DNA of 48,672 bases from Clostridia bacterium (GCA_017403265.1 JAFQOJ010000024.1:1-48672), one strand, 5' to 3'; shown: positions 18,444 through 27,771, counted from the stretch's first letter. The notes: generated from the letters alone by a model not told the origin. Numbers and translations are program-made.

Positions 18444-20522
18444 TTATTTTTCCTTTTTATTTTTCCTTGAAGGGCATTCGGAATTCATACAGTATTTTCT
18501 GCCGCGAATACCGTTTATAATATAACTACCGCATTCCTTACAAACCTCACCCGTAGGAACACCGGGAGATGCAAAATCACAGTTAGGATAGTTAGAGCAG
18601 CCATAGAACTTTTTACCCTTTTTGGAAAGACGCTTTACAAGCTTGGCACCACACTTAGGACAAGGTTGTGTAACTTCGTCTTCTGGTACAGGCTTGGTGT
18701 TTTTACATTCGGGATAACCTGGGCATGCTAAAAACTTACCGAAACGGCTTGATTTTATAACCATTTTTCTGCCGCATTTTTCACAAACAACATCTGTTTC
18801 AACATCTGGCACCTTAACCTTTTGACCGTTAAGGCTCTTTTCGGCTTTACTGTAATAGTTATCAAAATCCTTATAGAAATCAGCAATAGTTTTGGTCCAA
18901 TTAAGGTCACCCGCGCCGATTTTATCAAGCTTTTCCTCTAAGTTTGCAGTAAACTTAACATCAAAAATTTTATCAAAGAATTTAACCATTAAATCAGAGA
19001 CAACCTTGCCGAGTTCAGACGGTTTAAAGGTCTTTTTCTCTTTTTCAATATAATCCCTATTCATAATGTTAGAGAGAATCGGCGCATAGGTAGAAGGTCT
19101 GCCAATACCGTTTTCCTCTAACGCTTTGATAAGGGTAGGTTCAGTATAGCGTGCTGGGGGTTGAGTAAAGTGCTGATTAGGCGATAAATCTCTTAACTTT
19201 AGAACATCGCCCACATTCATTTCGGGCAAACTGCTTTCCTTGTCCTCTTCTTCGTCCTTACCTTCAACATAAAGTGCGGTAAAGCCGTCAAATTTAACCG
19301 AATAACCGCTTGCTTTAAATAAATAGCCATTAGCAGTAATATCAACATTAACTGTATCCTGTACACAAGCCGACATTAAAGATGCAATAAAGCGCTCCCA
19401 AATAAGCTTATAAAGTTTATATTGCTCAGAAGTTAATGAGTTTTTGATGCTATCGGGAGTAATAAATACGTCTGTCGGACGGATAGCTTCGTGAGCATCC
19501 TGTGCACCGCTTTTTGTTTTAAAATAGCGCGGTTTTGAAGGTAAATACTTATCGCCGTAAGTACCTATAATATATTTGTTAGCTGCCGCTCTCGCCTCTT
19601 CCGAAATACGCAAAGAGTCGGTACGCATATAGGTTATAAGACCGGTAGCGCCTATGCCTGCAAGCTCAATACCTTCATAAAGCTGTTGAGCAATACGCAT
19701 TGTGCGCTGACCAGTAAAGCCAAGCTTGCGGGATGCTTCCTGTTGCAAGGTTGAAGTAATAAAAGGCGGTGCAGGTTGTTTATTGCGCTTACCCTTTTTA
19801 ATATCGGTTACTTTATATTCTGCATTTTCAAGGTTTACTAAAATATCATTAGCAGTCTTTTCGTCAGGTATTAAATCAATCTTACCGTTTTTATCGCCGT
19901 AAAGCTTTGAAATAAAGGTTTTTCTACCTGCGGCAAGCTTTGCTTCAACAGACCAATATTCAGTAGCTACAAATTTTTCAATTTCGCGTTCGCGGTCAAC
20001 AATAAGGCGAAGCGCTACTGTTTGAACACGGCCTGCGGACAAACCGCTTTTAACCTTTTTCCATAGAAAAGGACTTAACTTATAACCGACAATGCGGTCA
20101 AGCACACGTCGAGCCTGTTGCGCATCAACTAAATCCATATCAATCTTACGCGGCACCTTAATGCCCGCCTGAACTGCAGACTTTGTGATTTCGTTAAAGG
20201 TTACACGGTTAGCGGTTTCCATATCAAGCGCTAAAATCTGCGCTAAGTGCCAAGAAATCGCCTCACCCTCTCTATCAGGGTCGGTAGCTAAAAAAACTTC
20301 ATCGCTGTCTGCGGCGGCTTGCTTTAAGGATTTAATTAAATCCTTTTTATCGCTCATATTTATATACTGCGGCGCAAAGCCGTTTTCTATATCAACGCCA
20401 AGCTTTGATTTTGGTAAATCGCGAATATGCCCTGCTGAAGCCATTACTTCATAATCTGAGCCTAAATATTTCTTTATAGGCTTTATTTTAGACGGTGACT
20501 CCACTATTAAAAGCTTTGACAT
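18444..20522 (-). CDS. topA: DNA topoisomerase I
   Basis: A 692-residue type IA topoisomerase that relaxes negative supercoils. The TOPRIM domain begins [10 protein letters not shown] and includes [16 protein letters not shown]. The active-site tyrosine is Y298 in [10 protein letters not shown]. The C-terminus has three four-cysteine zinc ribbons ([35 protein letters not shown]), normal for the Firmicutes enzyme. It is followed by trmFO and preceded by dprA, matching the common dprA-topA-trmFO cluster. Confidence 0.97.
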   Translation of the reverse strand: MSKLLIVESPSKIKPIKKYLGSDYEVMASAGHIRDLPKSKLGVDIENGFAPQYINMSDKKDLIKSLKQAAADSDEVFLATDPDREGEAISWHLAQILALDMETANRVTFNEITKSAVQAGIKVPRKIDMDLVDAQQARRVLDRIVGYKLSPFLWKKVKSGLSAGRVQTVALRLIVDREREIEKFVATEYWSVEAKLAAGRKTFISKLYGDKNGKIDLIPDEKTANDILVNLENAEYKVTDIKKGKRNKQPAPPFITSTLQQEASRKLGFTGQRTMRIAQQLYEGIELAGIGATGLITYMRTDSLRISEEARAAANKYIIGTYGDKYLPSKPRYFKTKSGAQDAHEAIRPTDVFITPDSIKNSLTSEQYKLYKLIWERFIASLMSACVQDTVNVDITANGYLFKASGYSVKFDGFTALYVEGKDEEEDKESSLPEMNVGDVLKLRDLSPNQHFTQPPARYTEPTLIKALEENGIGRPSTYAPILSNIMNRDYIEKEKKTFKPSELGKVVSDLMVKFFDKIFDVKFTANLEEKLDKIGAGDLNWTKTIADFYKDFDNYYSKAEKSLNGQKVKVPDVETDVVCEKCGRKMVIKSSRFGKFLACPGYPECKNTKPVPEDEVTQPCPKCGAKLVKRLSKKGKKFYGCSNYPNCDFASPGVPTGEVCKECGSYIINGIRGRKYCMNSECPSRKNKKEK

Positions 20523-20534
20523 AAATTACCTCCG

Positions 20535-21656
20535 TTATTTGCAAATTTCATACTGACCACCTGGTAACGCTCTAATGATAAATTCCATTTCAAGCTCGGT
20601 TAAAGCCGATAATAGCTTAGAACCGTCTAGTCCTGTATCAAGCTGGTCAGGATAAAATTTTTGTGTATCTAAACAATTATATACTATTTTTGCTTCATTT
20701 GAAAGAGTTTCGTTCAATATTTTTTTATTTTTTTGTGCAGTTACAGGTTTTGGCTCTTTCTCATAAGCTTTTTCTATATTGATTTTTTGGGGAAACAAGT
20801 GTATATATTCATTGAAAATATCACTAGCATCCAAAAGCGGCTTTGCGCCGTCACGCAAAAGTGCGTTAGAGCCTTTGTATTCTGACCTTTCGGGTGAACC
20901 AGGGACTACGAAAACATCCCTACCCTGTTCAATTGCGTGGTTGGCGGTAATTAAAGCGCCGCTACGCTTACCTGCTTCAACCACAATAGTACCCAAGGAC
21001 AAAGCCGAGATTAGTCGGTTTCTTACAGGGAATGTGTAACAAGTTATAGGCGTATCGGGCGGATATTCACTAATAAGACAGCCGCATTTTTCAATATGCT
21101 CTCGCAAAGGGCGGTTTTCTTCTAAGTAGCTAACATTAAATCCGCAACCCATAATAAGCACGGTTTTGGTATTGGCTTTGAGTGCACCGATATGAGCATA
21201 GGTATCACTACCAACAGCGCCTCCGCTTACAATCGTAAATCCCGCTTTGCCAAGACGGTAACCCAAAGAGTAAGCCGCCTTTTTGCCAAATTCCGACACC
21301 TTGCGCGGTCCCACTATTGAAATAACAGGAGTATTATCAAAATCGGGCATTCTTCCCTTTACATACAAAACCATAGGTGGAGTAGATATTGATTTTAAAG
21401 TTGCAGGATAATTATCATCATCATAACTAACAAGCTTAATGCCCATACGCTCACACTGTTCAATGATTTTAACAGCATCATCAATAAGTGTGTTTGATAA
21501 TTTTTCAAGCTCCCCTTTTGAAAAATAGCCAAGCTTTTTACGTTCGTCGTGAGACATTGAATAAATATCTTTGGGTAAAAGCGCAGCTTCCAAAAGTCGC
21601 TCAAATGTTTTGCTACCTTGCCCTAAGCATAGTTGAAGCCAAATATAATAAATCAT
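20535..21656 (-). CDS. dprA: DNA-processing protein DprA (Smf)
   Basis: About 373 residues. DprA protects incoming single-stranded DNA and loads RecA during transformation. The Rossmann-like core shows SIVGPRKVSEFG, SGGAVGSDTYAHIGAL, VLIMGCGFNVSYLEENR, FPVRNRLISALS and VVEAGKRSGALITANHA. The C-terminal region fits the winged-helix tail. The ATG at 21656 overlaps the upstream methyltransferase stop (ATGA); a TTG at 21671 is possible. Its presence alone does not prove competence, since dprA is common in non-competent bacteria. Confidence 0.94.
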   Translation of the reverse strand: MIYYIWLQLCLGQGSKTFERLLEAALLPKDIYSMSHDERKKLGYFSKGELEKLSNTLIDDAVKIIEQCERMGIKLVSYDDDNYPATLKSISTPPMVLYVKGRMPDFDNTPVISIVGPRKVSEFGKKAAYSLGYRLGKAGFTIVSGGAVGSDTYAHIGALKANTKTVLIMGCGFNVSYLEENRPLREHIEKCGCLISEYPPDTPITCYTFPVRNRLISALSLGTIVVEAGKRSGALITANHAIEQGRDVFVVPGSPERSEYKGSNALLRDGAKPLLDASDIFNEYIHLFPQKINIEKAYEKEPKPVTAQKNKKILNETLSNEAKIVYNCLDTQKFYPDQLDTGLDGSKLLSALTELEMEFIIRALPGGQYEICK

Positions 21657-22432
21657 TTCATCATTTCCCAAATAGAAATTGCCGCCGCAACCGAAGCATT
21701 TAAGGACTCTGCCTTACCGCTCATTTTAATAGTAATTTTACTATCAGCGAGTGCCTTTGTATTTTCTGTTAAGCCATTAGCTTCATTACCTATCATAACA
21801 ACTGTACCGTCAGTAAAGGTTACGTCGGTAATCGAAGTAGCATCTCTTTCTACAACACAAGCATAAACCCTTAAACCACTGTTTTTAATGTCTTCACAAA
21901 AGTTTTCAACTACAATTAGCGGCATGCGTAAAAGTGTACCCATAGATGCCCTTAGTGACTTAGGTGAATATGGGTCAACAGAACCTTTTGACAAAATTAT
22001 ACCGCTAACGCCTAAAGCTTCTGCGGTACGGCTGATAGCCCCAAGATTAGACGGGTCGTTTATATTTTCAAGCGCAATATAGCGCCCATTTTTTTTAATT
22101 TCAGTATTTCTTTGTGGCATTTTTGCCAACGCAATTATACCCTGTGGCGACATTGTATCGCTAATTTTAGTGAAAAGCTTATCGGGTATTTTGTAACATT
22201 CTTTAGAAAATTCACTAAAGTTTTCAATTGAATTACTATACTTATTGTAAGCGGTTTCGCTTACAATAAGGCTTTCAAAAATAACGCCGCTGCTTATTGC
22301 GTCGTCGCAAATACGAAGACCTTCTAGCACAAATAAATTGTGCTCTTTGCGAGCGTTTGCTGAGCCTTGCAAACTTGCGGCAAGCTTTATAAGTTGGTTA
22401 TCTTTGCTTGTAATTATCTTAAAGTTTTTCAT
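21653..22432 (-). CDS. TrmH/SpoU family rRNA/tRNA 2'-O-methyltransferase
   Basis: A 259-residue SPOUT-class methyltransferase. The N-terminal substrate-binding region begins ITSKDNQLIKLAASLQ and contains FVLEGLRICDDA. The knotted SAM domain has ALENINDPSNLGAISRTAEALG (motif 1), VVMIGNEANGL (motif 2) and SLNASVAAAISIWE (motif 3). These methylate the 2'-OH of a nucleotide in rRNA or tRNA; the exact target cannot be read from sequence. The ATG at 22432 has AGAAGGTG before it; a longer frame to 22480 would run through the rplT terminator. First gene of the 16-gene run. Confidence 0.9.
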   Translation of the reverse strand: MKNFKIITSKDNQLIKLAASLQGSANARKEHNLFVLEGLRICDDAISSGVIFESLIVSETAYNKYSNSIENFSEFSKECYKIPDKLFTKISDTMSPQGIIALAKMPQRNTEIKKNGRYIALENINDPSNLGAISRTAEALGVSGIILSKGSVDPYSPKSLRASMGTLLRMPLIVVENFCEDIKNSGLRVYACVVERDATSITDVTFTDGTVVMIGNEANGLTENTKALADSKITIKMSGKAESLNASVAAAISIWEMMK

Positions 22433-22456
22433 CTTTTCACCTTCTTTAAAAATGAA

Positions 22457-22495
22457 AAAGTCGCCCGAGAGAGCTTTCACTCGGGCGAAAAAAAT
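22457..22495 (-). terminator. Terminator after rplT
   Basis: An 8-bp perfect GC-rich stem (CGCCCGAG with CTCGGGCG) carries T-runs on both sides, so it may act in both directions. It separates the infC operon from the trmH-dprA run. No separate promoter is obvious between it and the trmH-like gene, so partial readthrough is likely. Confidence 0.85.
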
Positions 22496-22854
22496 TACTT
22501 ATCAAGAGCTTTTTTAGCAGCCTTTACAAGTGTTGTAAAACCTTTTGCATCATTTACTGCAAGGTCAGCTAACATCTTGCGATTGATTTCAATACCTGCT
22601 TTGTTAAGACCGTTGATAAATGAAGAATAGTTTATATCATTCATTTTGCAAGCAGCGGAAATACGGGTAATCCAAAGACGACGGAAATCGCGCTTTTTAA
22701 GTCTTCTGCCGATGTAGGCATAGTTACCGGATTTCATAACTGCTTCTTTAGCAGTTTTAAAAAGCTTAGATTTAGCGCCAAAGTAACCTTTAGCAAGCTT
22801 TAATACTTTATTTCTTCTTTTGCGTGTTGCTAACGCACCTTTAATACGTGCCAT
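22495..22854 (-). CDS. rplT: 50S ribosomal protein L20
   Basis: A 119-residue L20 with the canonical basic N-terminus ([26 protein letters not shown] shortened here to its first part, [13 protein letters not shown]) and core [17 protein letters not shown]20 nucleates 50S assembly and in Firmicutes also represses its own operon by binding the leader RNA. It is the last gene of infC-rpmI-rplT and is followed by a strong terminator. A good AGGAGG-type ribosome site precedes it. Confidence 0.97.
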   Translation of the reverse strand: MARIKGALATRKRRNKVLKLAKGYFGAKSKLFKTAKEAVMKSGNYAYIGRRLKKRDFRRLWITRISAACKMNDINYSSFINGLNKAGIEINRKMLADLAVNDAKGFTTLVKAAKKALDK

Positions 22855-22881
22855 TTACTTTTCCTCCTTTAAAGTCTTTCC

Positions 22882-23079
22882 TTATTTATAAGGAATCAAT
22901 TTCTTGATTGTTGCGGTATTTGTTACATCTGCAACAACAGTCTTGCGAAGATTTCTCTTACGCTTTGTGGTTTTCTTGTTAAGGATGTGCGACTTAAAAG
23001 CATGAGCACGTTTAACATTACCGTTTTTTGTGAGTTTGAAGCGCTTTTTTGCGCCACTGTGTGTTTTAATTTTAGGCAT
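22882..23079 (-). CDS. rpmI: 50S ribosomal protein L35
   Basis: A 65-residue L35: [20 protein letters not shown], then a histidine-lysine-rich middle and ending KKLIPYK. Normal length and complete. It is the middle gene of infC-rpmI-rplT, 27 bases after infC, with AGGAGG before the ATG. Confidence 0.97.
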   Translation of the reverse strand: MPKIKTHSGAKKRFKLTKNGNVKRAHAFKSHILNKKTTKRKRNLRKTVVADVTNTATIKKLIPYK

Positions 23080-23106
23080 AGCTAATTCCTCCTGTTTTAA
23101 CTTACA

Positions 23107-23625
23107 TTATTTTCCCGATTTCGGGGCTAGGAACATAAGCATATTACGTCCCTCCATCTTAGCAGCTTTTTCAACCGAAGCATGCTCGCTACAGTATTCA
23201 GCAAAGCGGTTCATATTATCAAGACCGATTTCAGGATGGCCGAGCTCACGACCGCGAAAACGGATAGAAACCTTTACCTTGTTGCCTGCATTTAAAAATT
23301 TAATAGCTTGCTTACCTTTGGTTTCAAAATCGTGCACGTCGATACTAAGACCTAAGCGAATTTCCTTTACTTCAACAACCTTTTGGTTTTTCTTGGCTTC
23401 TTTTTCACGCTTGGTTTGCTCGAAACGGAACTTACCGTAATCCATAATCTTGCAAACGGGCGGTTCGGCATTGGGAGAAATGCATACTAAGTCTAAATCC
23501 TTAGCGTAAGCGGCTTCCAAAGCCTTTTCAACAGGAATAATACCTATCTGTGAGCCATCGTTCGAAATAACGCGGACTTCCTTAAATTTAATACCTTCGT
23601 TAATTGCGAGTTCTTTACTGCTGAT
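23107..23625 (-). CDS. infC: Translation initiation factor IF-3, putative AUC start codon
   Basis: A 172-residue IF-3, which stops premature 30S-50S joining and proofreads the start codon. The N-domain reads ELAINEGIKFKEVRVI and DLVCISPNAEPPVCKIMDYGKF; the C-domain includes IRLGLSIDVHDFETK and VSIRFRGRELGHPE. No ATG, GTG or TTG lies near the expected start. An ATC at 23625 stands 7 bases after a perfect GGAGGTG and gives the normal N-terminus. IF-3 genes often use AUU/AUC-type starts so that IF-3 limits its own translation (known for E. coli infC). Upstream of it the frame is open to 23760, but that part is leader RNA. Confidence 0.93.
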   Translation of the reverse strand: MSSKELAINEGIKFKEVRVISNDGSQIGIIPVEKALEAAYAKDLDLVCISPNAEPPVCKIMDYGKFRFEQTKREKEAKKNQKVVEVKEIRLGLSIDVHDFETKGKQAIKFLNAGNKVKVSIRFRGRELGHPEIGLDNMNRFAEYCSEHASVEKAAKMEGRNMLMFLAPKSGK

Positions 23626-23780
23626 GTGAATACACCTCCGAAAAAGATTAAAAACAATACAAAAGCGTGGACGCAAAAACGCCCACGCATAAGAATACCA
23701 AAGAGTAAAATTTGGAAACTTATTAACCCTTTCAAACAAAATTTTAGGGTGAGGACGCAATGCGCACTACTTTGTTGTCA
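23626..23780 (-). promoter_or_regulatory. infC operon leader with attenuator (probable L20-type leader)
   Basis: About 150 bases of leader precede infC. A terminator-like hairpin (23665-23688: GCGTGGGCG with CGTCCACGC, one G-U pair) is followed by a T-rich stretch. The 8 bases TTGCGTCC in its 3' arm also occur upstream at 23760-23753, where they could pair with the same 5' arm and prevent the terminator. A CCCT...AGGG stem lies between. This two-state layout fits the L20 autoregulatory leaders known upstream of infC in low-GC Firmicutes; the exact class is inferred. Confidence 0.7.
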
Positions 23781-23785
23781 TATCA

Positions 23786-23813
23786 ATTATACACGATTTT
23801 ACGCATTTGTCAA
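23786..23813 (-). promoter_or_regulatory. infC promoter, -35 inside metK coding end
   Basis: Consensus TTGACA (23813-23808) and TATAAT (23791-23786) with a 16-base spacer. The -35 box is formed by two of the last metK codons (Leu-Thr), and the metK stop lies in the spacer. Confidence 0.88.
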
Positions 23814-24986
23814 GTGTTTTTTTAATTCCTCTGTTTTATCGGTCTTTTCCCAAGGTAAATCTATATCAGTTCTGCCCACATGACCGTAAGCGGCAACCTG
23901 CTTATAAATGGGACGTCGCAAATTTAAAGTATCAATAATAGCGGAAGGTCTTAAATCGAACACCTTGTTAACCGCATCAGAGATTTCTGAATCGCTATAT
24001 TTACCTGTCGAGAAGGTATCAACCATAACAGATACAGGCTTTGCAACACCTATAGCGTAAGCTAGCTGAATTTCGCACTTTCGGGCTATCCCTGCCGCTA
24101 CAATATTCTTAGCAACATATCTTGCCGCATAAGCCGCACTTCTGTCAACTTTTGTTGGGTCCTTACCCGAAAAAGCACCGCCGCCGTGACGGGCATAACC
24201 GCCGTATGTATCAACAATAATTTTTCTTCCTGTAAGACCTGTATCCCCCTGCGGTCCTCCTACAACAAAACGGCCTGTGGGATTGATATAAATCTTTGTA
24301 TTTTCGCCAAATAGTTCTTTTGGGATAATGGGCTTAATAACCTTTTCTAAAATATCCTTACGTAAAGTTTCTAAGGCAACATCTTCTGTGTGTTGGCTTG
24401 AAACTACTACTGCATCAATTCTCTTTGGCTTGTCGTTTTCGTATTCAACAGTTACCTGTGTTTTTCCGTCGGGGTTAAGGTATTCTAATTCGCCCGATTT
24501 TCTAACATCTGTAAGGCGCTTAGCCATTTTATGCGCTAATGAGATTGCCAAAGGCATAAGCTCCTCGGTTTCATCGCAAGCGTAACCGAACATCATACCC
24601 TGGTCGCCCGCACCATGAAGATTATAACTGTCTTCCAAGCCATCTTTTAATTCAAGTGATTTATCAACGCCCATTGCAATATCGGGTGACTGTTTATCAA
24701 GCGAAGTCATAACAGCGCAGGTGTTACCGTCGAAGCCTGCTTTTGCGCAGTTATAACCTATATCGCAAACAGTCTTACGAACAATTGCGGGAATATCAAT
24801 TTTCGCAGTTGTAGTAATTTCACCCATTACGGTTACAACACCTGTTGTACAAAAGGTTTCACAAGCAACACGGGCATTTTTGTCCTGTGCTAAAATTGCA
24901 TCTAATACGGCATCAGAAATATTGTCGCACACCTTGTCGGGATGACCTTCTGTAACCGATTCGGAAGTAAATAAATAGTTTTCCAT
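23799..24986 (-). CDS. metK: S-adenosylmethionine synthetase
   Basis: A 395-residue MetK, which makes SAM from methionine and ATP. Visible motifs: [20 protein letters not shown] at the N-terminus, [12 protein letters not shown] near 118, and [19 protein letters not shown] near 255 (the phosphate-binding P-loop). The ATG at 24986 has AAAGGA ahead; the frame extends to 25049 but that part is the hairpin-containing leader. Expression is very likely controlled by the SAM-I riboswitch upstream. No terminator follows it; the infC promoter overlaps its end. Confidence 0.97.
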   Translation of the reverse strand: MENYLFTSESVTEGHPDKVCDNISDAVLDAILAQDKNARVACETFCTTGVVTVMGEITTTAKIDIPAIVRKTVCDIGYNCAKAGFDGNTCAVMTSLDKQSPDIAMGVDKSLELKDGLEDSYNLHGAGDQGMMFGYACDETEELMPLAISLAHKMAKRLTDVRKSGELEYLNPDGKTQVTVEYENDKPKRIDAVVVSSQHTEDVALETLRKDILEKVIKPIIPKELFGENTKIYINPTGRFVVGGPQGDTGLTGRKIIVDTYGGYARHGGGAFSGKDPTKVDRSAAYAARYVAKNIVAAGIARKCEIQLAYAIGVAKPVSVMVDTFSTGKYSDSEISDAVNKVFDLRPSAIIDTLNLRRPIYKQVAAYGHVGRTDIDLPWEKTDKTEELKKHLTNA

Positions 24987-25015
24987 CTTTAAAATTCCTT
25001 TCTTTTTATTCCTTA

Positions 25016-25043
25016 GGCTGACGAGAGTCGAACCCGTCACGCC
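25016..25043 (-). other. T-arm-like hairpin between S-box terminator and metK
   Basis: On the minus strand this 28-base sequence folds into GGC-(G)-TGACGGG / TTCGACT loop / CTCGTCAGCC. The loop and closing pairs match a tRNA T-arm (5-bp stem, 7-base TTCGACT loop). No D-arm, anticodon arm or CCA is present, so it is not a tRNA. It lies just upstream of the metK ribosome site. Confidence 0.55.
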
Positions 25044-25052
25044 TGACAAATA

Positions 25053-25185
25053 AAACCGCTCTCGAAAGAGCGGTTTAAAGTTTAATTAAAACCTCATCTT
25101 CCGGTTAAACCGACGGATTTAGCACCTTGAAAAACAGGTTGCCGGGCTTCAACGGGCCGTGTCCCTCCACCACTCTTGATAAGGA
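25053..25185 (-). promoter_or_regulatory. SAM-I (S-box) riboswitch controlling metK
   Basis: The minus strand reads CTTATCAAGAG, GGTGGAGGGA, GGCCCGTTGAAGCCCGGCAAC and a P4/P1 return ending GATGAGG, which are S-box core signatures. P1 pairs CCTTATC with GATGAGG. The aptamer spans about 25185-25092. It is followed by an 8-bp terminator stem (AAACCGCT with AGCGGTTT, 25076-25053) and a T-run. A GGTTTTAATTAAAC segment in between can pair alternatively with the stem. SAM binding should therefore stop transcription before metK. Confidence 0.95.
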
Positions 25186-25205
25186 AATATTCAGTTTGCT
25201 TTGAT

Positions 25206-25233
25206 ATTATATCACATTTTTATAGTTTGTCAA
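25206..25233 (-). promoter_or_regulatory. Promoter of the metK S-box leader
   Basis: TTGACA (25233-25228), a 16-base spacer and TATAAT (25211-25206) on the minus strand, about 20 bases before the aptamer. Confidence 0.85.
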
Positions 25234-25241
25234 TATATTTT

Positions 25242-25763
25242 TTAATATCTACCTTCTATAATTATCGTAACAAAAACTAATGCTGAAATTATACATATTG
25301 CAACCGAAAAAGTATAAAACAAAATTTTTGCAAATTTGCCGTTGCATATTTTTGCATATTGAAAAACGCGAATTCCAATGCAAAAGAATAAAAGTGCAAA
25401 AAACAAGAACAAAAAACACGCCGCAGAACATTCATTTAAAGTGTCTAGGCTGATACTGCTGTTTTCTGTTTCAATAATCCAGGTTTCGACTTTTCTTTTG
25501 GGAACAAAGATATAACTTAAAACTGCTAATAGTGCTGAAATTGCAGCATAAATATAAAGAACTATTCCTACAATGGAAATCTTGTTTATATCTTTTTTTC
25601 GGCGGTCAGTTTTTTCAAAATAATTAGATTTGTCAATTAAAAGTACTCGTAGTATTGAGTTATTTATATAATAATATTTTTCATTCATATAGCGGCTATC
25701 ATAAGCGGCAAAAAAACGAACAAACCAAATCATAAGAATGAATATAAGCCACATTCCAAGCAT
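25242..25763 (-). CDS. Unrecognised membrane protein
   Basis: 173 residues, family not recognised. Four hydrophobic segments are visible: about 3-18, 65-88, 112-130 and 143-167. A charged loop (KSNYFEKTDRRKKDIN) follows the first helix, and a soluble stretch rich in Glu/Ser (ETENSSISLDTLNE) follows the second. An AGGTGG-like ribosome site precedes the ATG. It lies alone between a repeat-like intergenic region and the S-box promoter, with no terminator seen at its end. Base composition is more AT-rich than its neighbours. Role unknown. Confidence 0.6.
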   Translation of the reverse strand: MLGMWLIFILMIWFVRFFAAYDSRYMNEKYYYINNSILRVLLIDKSNYFEKTDRRKKDINKISIVGIVLYIYAAISALLAVLSYIFVPKRKVETWIIETENSSISLDTLNECSAACFLFLFFALLFFCIGIRVFQYAKICNGKFAKILFYTFSVAICIISALVFVTIIIEGRY

Positions 25764-25779
25764 ATTTAACCACCTTTCA

Positions 25780-25893
25780 CAAAACGCTCATAAATAATTA
25801 TGAATTAATATTTTAACGGTGTGAGCAAGCCCACACCCTACAATGTGTCTATTTGGATTTTGCAAAAAATAATTCAGAATTACGCATTACGAA
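25780..25893. repeat. REP-like intergenic palindrome with AT-rich flanks
   Basis: GGTGTGAGC-AA-GCCCACACC forms a near-perfect hairpin (one A-C mismatch). It is flanked by imperfect AATTA-type repeats (TAATTCGTAATGCGTAATTC on one side, ATTAATTCATAATTAT on the other). The arrangement resembles the short palindromic intergenic repeats common in gut Clostridia. No second copy occurs in this window, so repeat status is inferred. Confidence 0.45.
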
Positions 25894-27657
25894 TTATTCA
25901 AGCTCGCTTGCCATTTGGTTAAATTTAGCGTAAATTCCGTTAAGCTTTAACAGTTCTGCATGGCTTCCCTGCTCTACAATACCGTCTTCGGTAAGCACCA
26001 TAATTCTATCGGCATTTCTAATGGTAGAAAGCCTATGCGCTATAGTAATAGTAGTTCTGCCAATAGACAGCTTATTGAGTGACTTTGCAACCTCAAACTC
26101 GCTTTCATTATCAAGCGCGCTTGTTGCTTCGTCAAGAATAATTATAGGTGGATTTTTAAGGAAAACGCGTGCAATACTTATTCTTTGCTTTTGACCGCCC
26201 GAAAGCTTTACACCGCGCTCACCTACATAGGTATCGTAACCGTCTTTTAAGGCGGTTACAAACTCGTGTGCGCCCGCTTTTTTAGCCGCTTCAATAACTT
26301 CTTCACGACTAGCCCCCTGACGTCCGTAGGCAATATTTTCGTACACTGTGCCCGAGAATAAATATACATCCTGTTGCACCATACCTATACTTTTTCTAAG
26401 GCTTTTTAAGGTATACGCTTTAACATTTTTTCCGTCTAAGAAGATTTCACCGTCTGTAACATCATAAAAACGGGGAATCAAATTACAAAGTGTAGTTTTA
26501 CCACCGCCCGAAGGACCTACAAATGCTACCTTTTCGCCTTCCTTAATAGAGAAGTTTAAGTCCTTAAATACATGGTTATGGTCATCGGGATACTCAAACG
26601 AAACATTTTTAAATTCAATATCACCCTTAGGATTAGCGATATCGGTAGCATCGGGCTCATCAAAAATTTCAATATCAGCGTCAATTATTTCCACAAAGCG
26701 CTCTATACCAGTCATACCGCGCTGAAACTGCTCTGAAAATTCGATAATACGGCGAACTGTGGCAATAAATGTAGTAACATAAAGCAAATAAGCAATTAAG
26801 TCGCCTATTGTTATACTTCCCTTTATTAAAAATATGGTACCCGCAATTACAACCGCACTGTACATAATACCGTCAAACATACGGGTTGTGGTTGAAAATG
26901 CGCCCATATACTTGTATGAAAGCTTTTTTATGGAAAAATAATTTTTATTGTCTACTTCAAACTTTGCTTTTTCCACTTCTTCGTTGGCAAAGGCTTTTAC
27001 AACCTTTTGTCCTAAAAGCGAATCTTCTATTCTGGCATTCAGTTCACCTATTAACTGCCGTTGTTTGCGGAAGGTTGAGCGCATTCTTTTATTGAGTTTT
27101 CTGCAAACCACAAACATTATAGGAATAATAAGAAAAATTATTACTGTAAGCGGCACATTTATACTCATTAAAATTATGAACGAAACAATCCCCTTAAGCC
27201 CCGCAATTAAAAATTCTTCGGGACAGTGGTGTGAAAATTCAGTAACATCAAAAAGGTCGTTAGTAATTCGGCCCATAATTTGACCTACTTTTGTGTTGTT
27301 AAAGTATGTATTAGAAAGCTCCTGCAAATGCGCATAAGCGTCCCGCCGCATATCAGTTTCAATTTTTGTACCCATTACGTGACCTGTATAAGCCATATAG
27401 TAATACGCGGCAGAATCAATAATACGCAAAACAAAATAAAGTAAGCCAACTCTTAACACAAAGCTTATTGTCAAAGCGGCTAAATTGCTCTGGGCAGTGT
27501 TGGTGATTTCACGCATTATAAGAGGTAAAACAATCTCACAAACAGTAGTTAAAGACGCACAAAACAAATCCAAGCACAAGGTTTTCCAATATTTTTTATA
27601 ATAAGGTAAAAAACGCTTTATTAAAGCCGAAGATTTTAATTTTCTTTTTTCTTCCAT
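25894..27657 (-). CDS. ABC exporter, fused permease and ATPase (MsbA/MDR type)
   Basis: A 587-residue half-transporter that should work as a homodimer. Six membrane helices lie in residues 1-310. The nucleotide-binding domain follows from about 335: Walker A GPSGGGKTTL, Q-loop MVQQDVYLF, signature LSGGQKQRIS, Walker B IIILDEATSALD and H-loop IAHRLST. The substrate (drug, lipid or peptide) cannot be told from sequence. The ATG at 27657 has AGGAAGTG ahead. It is transcribed from a promoter (27680-27708) divergent from the small membrane protein at 27772. No partner half-transporter is adjacent. Confidence 0.93.
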   Translation of the reverse strand: MEEKRKLKSSALIKRFLPYYKKYWKTLCLDLFCASLTTVCEIVLPLIMREITNTAQSNLAALTISFVLRVGLLYFVLRIIDSAAYYYMAYTGHVMGTKIETDMRRDAYAHLQELSNTYFNNTKVGQIMGRITNDLFDVTEFSHHCPEEFLIAGLKGIVSFIILMSINVPLTVIIFLIIPIMFVVCRKLNKRMRSTFRKQRQLIGELNARIEDSLLGQKVVKAFANEEVEKAKFEVDNKNYFSIKKLSYKYMGAFSTTTRMFDGIMYSAVVIAGTIFLIKGSITIGDLIAYLLYVTTFIATVRRIIEFSEQFQRGMTGIERFVEIIDADIEIFDEPDATDIANPKGDIEFKNVSFEYPDDHNHVFKDLNFSIKEGEKVAFVGPSGGGKTTLCNLIPRFYDVTDGEIFLDGKNVKAYTLKSLRKSIGMVQQDVYLFSGTVYENIAYGRQGASREEVIEAAKKAGAHEFVTALKDGYDTYVGERGVKLSGGQKQRISIARVFLKNPPIIILDEATSALDNESEFEVAKSLNKLSIGRTTITIAHRLSTIRNADRIMVLTEDGIVEQGSHAELLKLNGIYAKFNQMASELE

Positions 27658-27679
27658 AAGAACACTTCCTATCATTTAA

Positions 27680-27708
27680 ATTATATACAACCAGGTTTCA
27701 AAAATCAA
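27680..27708 (-). promoter_or_regulatory. Promoter of the ABC exporter
   Basis: TTGATT (27708-27703), a 17-base spacer and TATAAT (27685-27680) on the minus strand. Confidence 0.6.
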
Positions 27709-27712
27709 TATG

Positions 27713-27741
27713 TTGCAATTATTTTTTCAATATGTTACTAT
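27713..27741 (+). promoter_or_regulatory. Promoter of the 27772 membrane protein gene
   Basis: TTGCAA (27713-27718), a 17-base spacer and TACTAT (27736-27741). It diverges from the exporter promoter with only a few bases between the two -35 boxes. Confidence 0.6.
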
Positions 27742-27771
27742 AATAACAGTAATAACTTGGAGTGTTGAAAA

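Noticed and set aside
23626-23760. N-terminal extension of infC by 45 codons from an ATG
   Set aside because: It would translate the attenuator hairpin and has no ribosome site; IF-3 families lack such an extension.
25016-25043. A partial or complete tRNA before metK
   Set aside because: Only a T-arm-like hairpin is present; no D-arm, anticodon arm, acceptor 5' strand or CCA.
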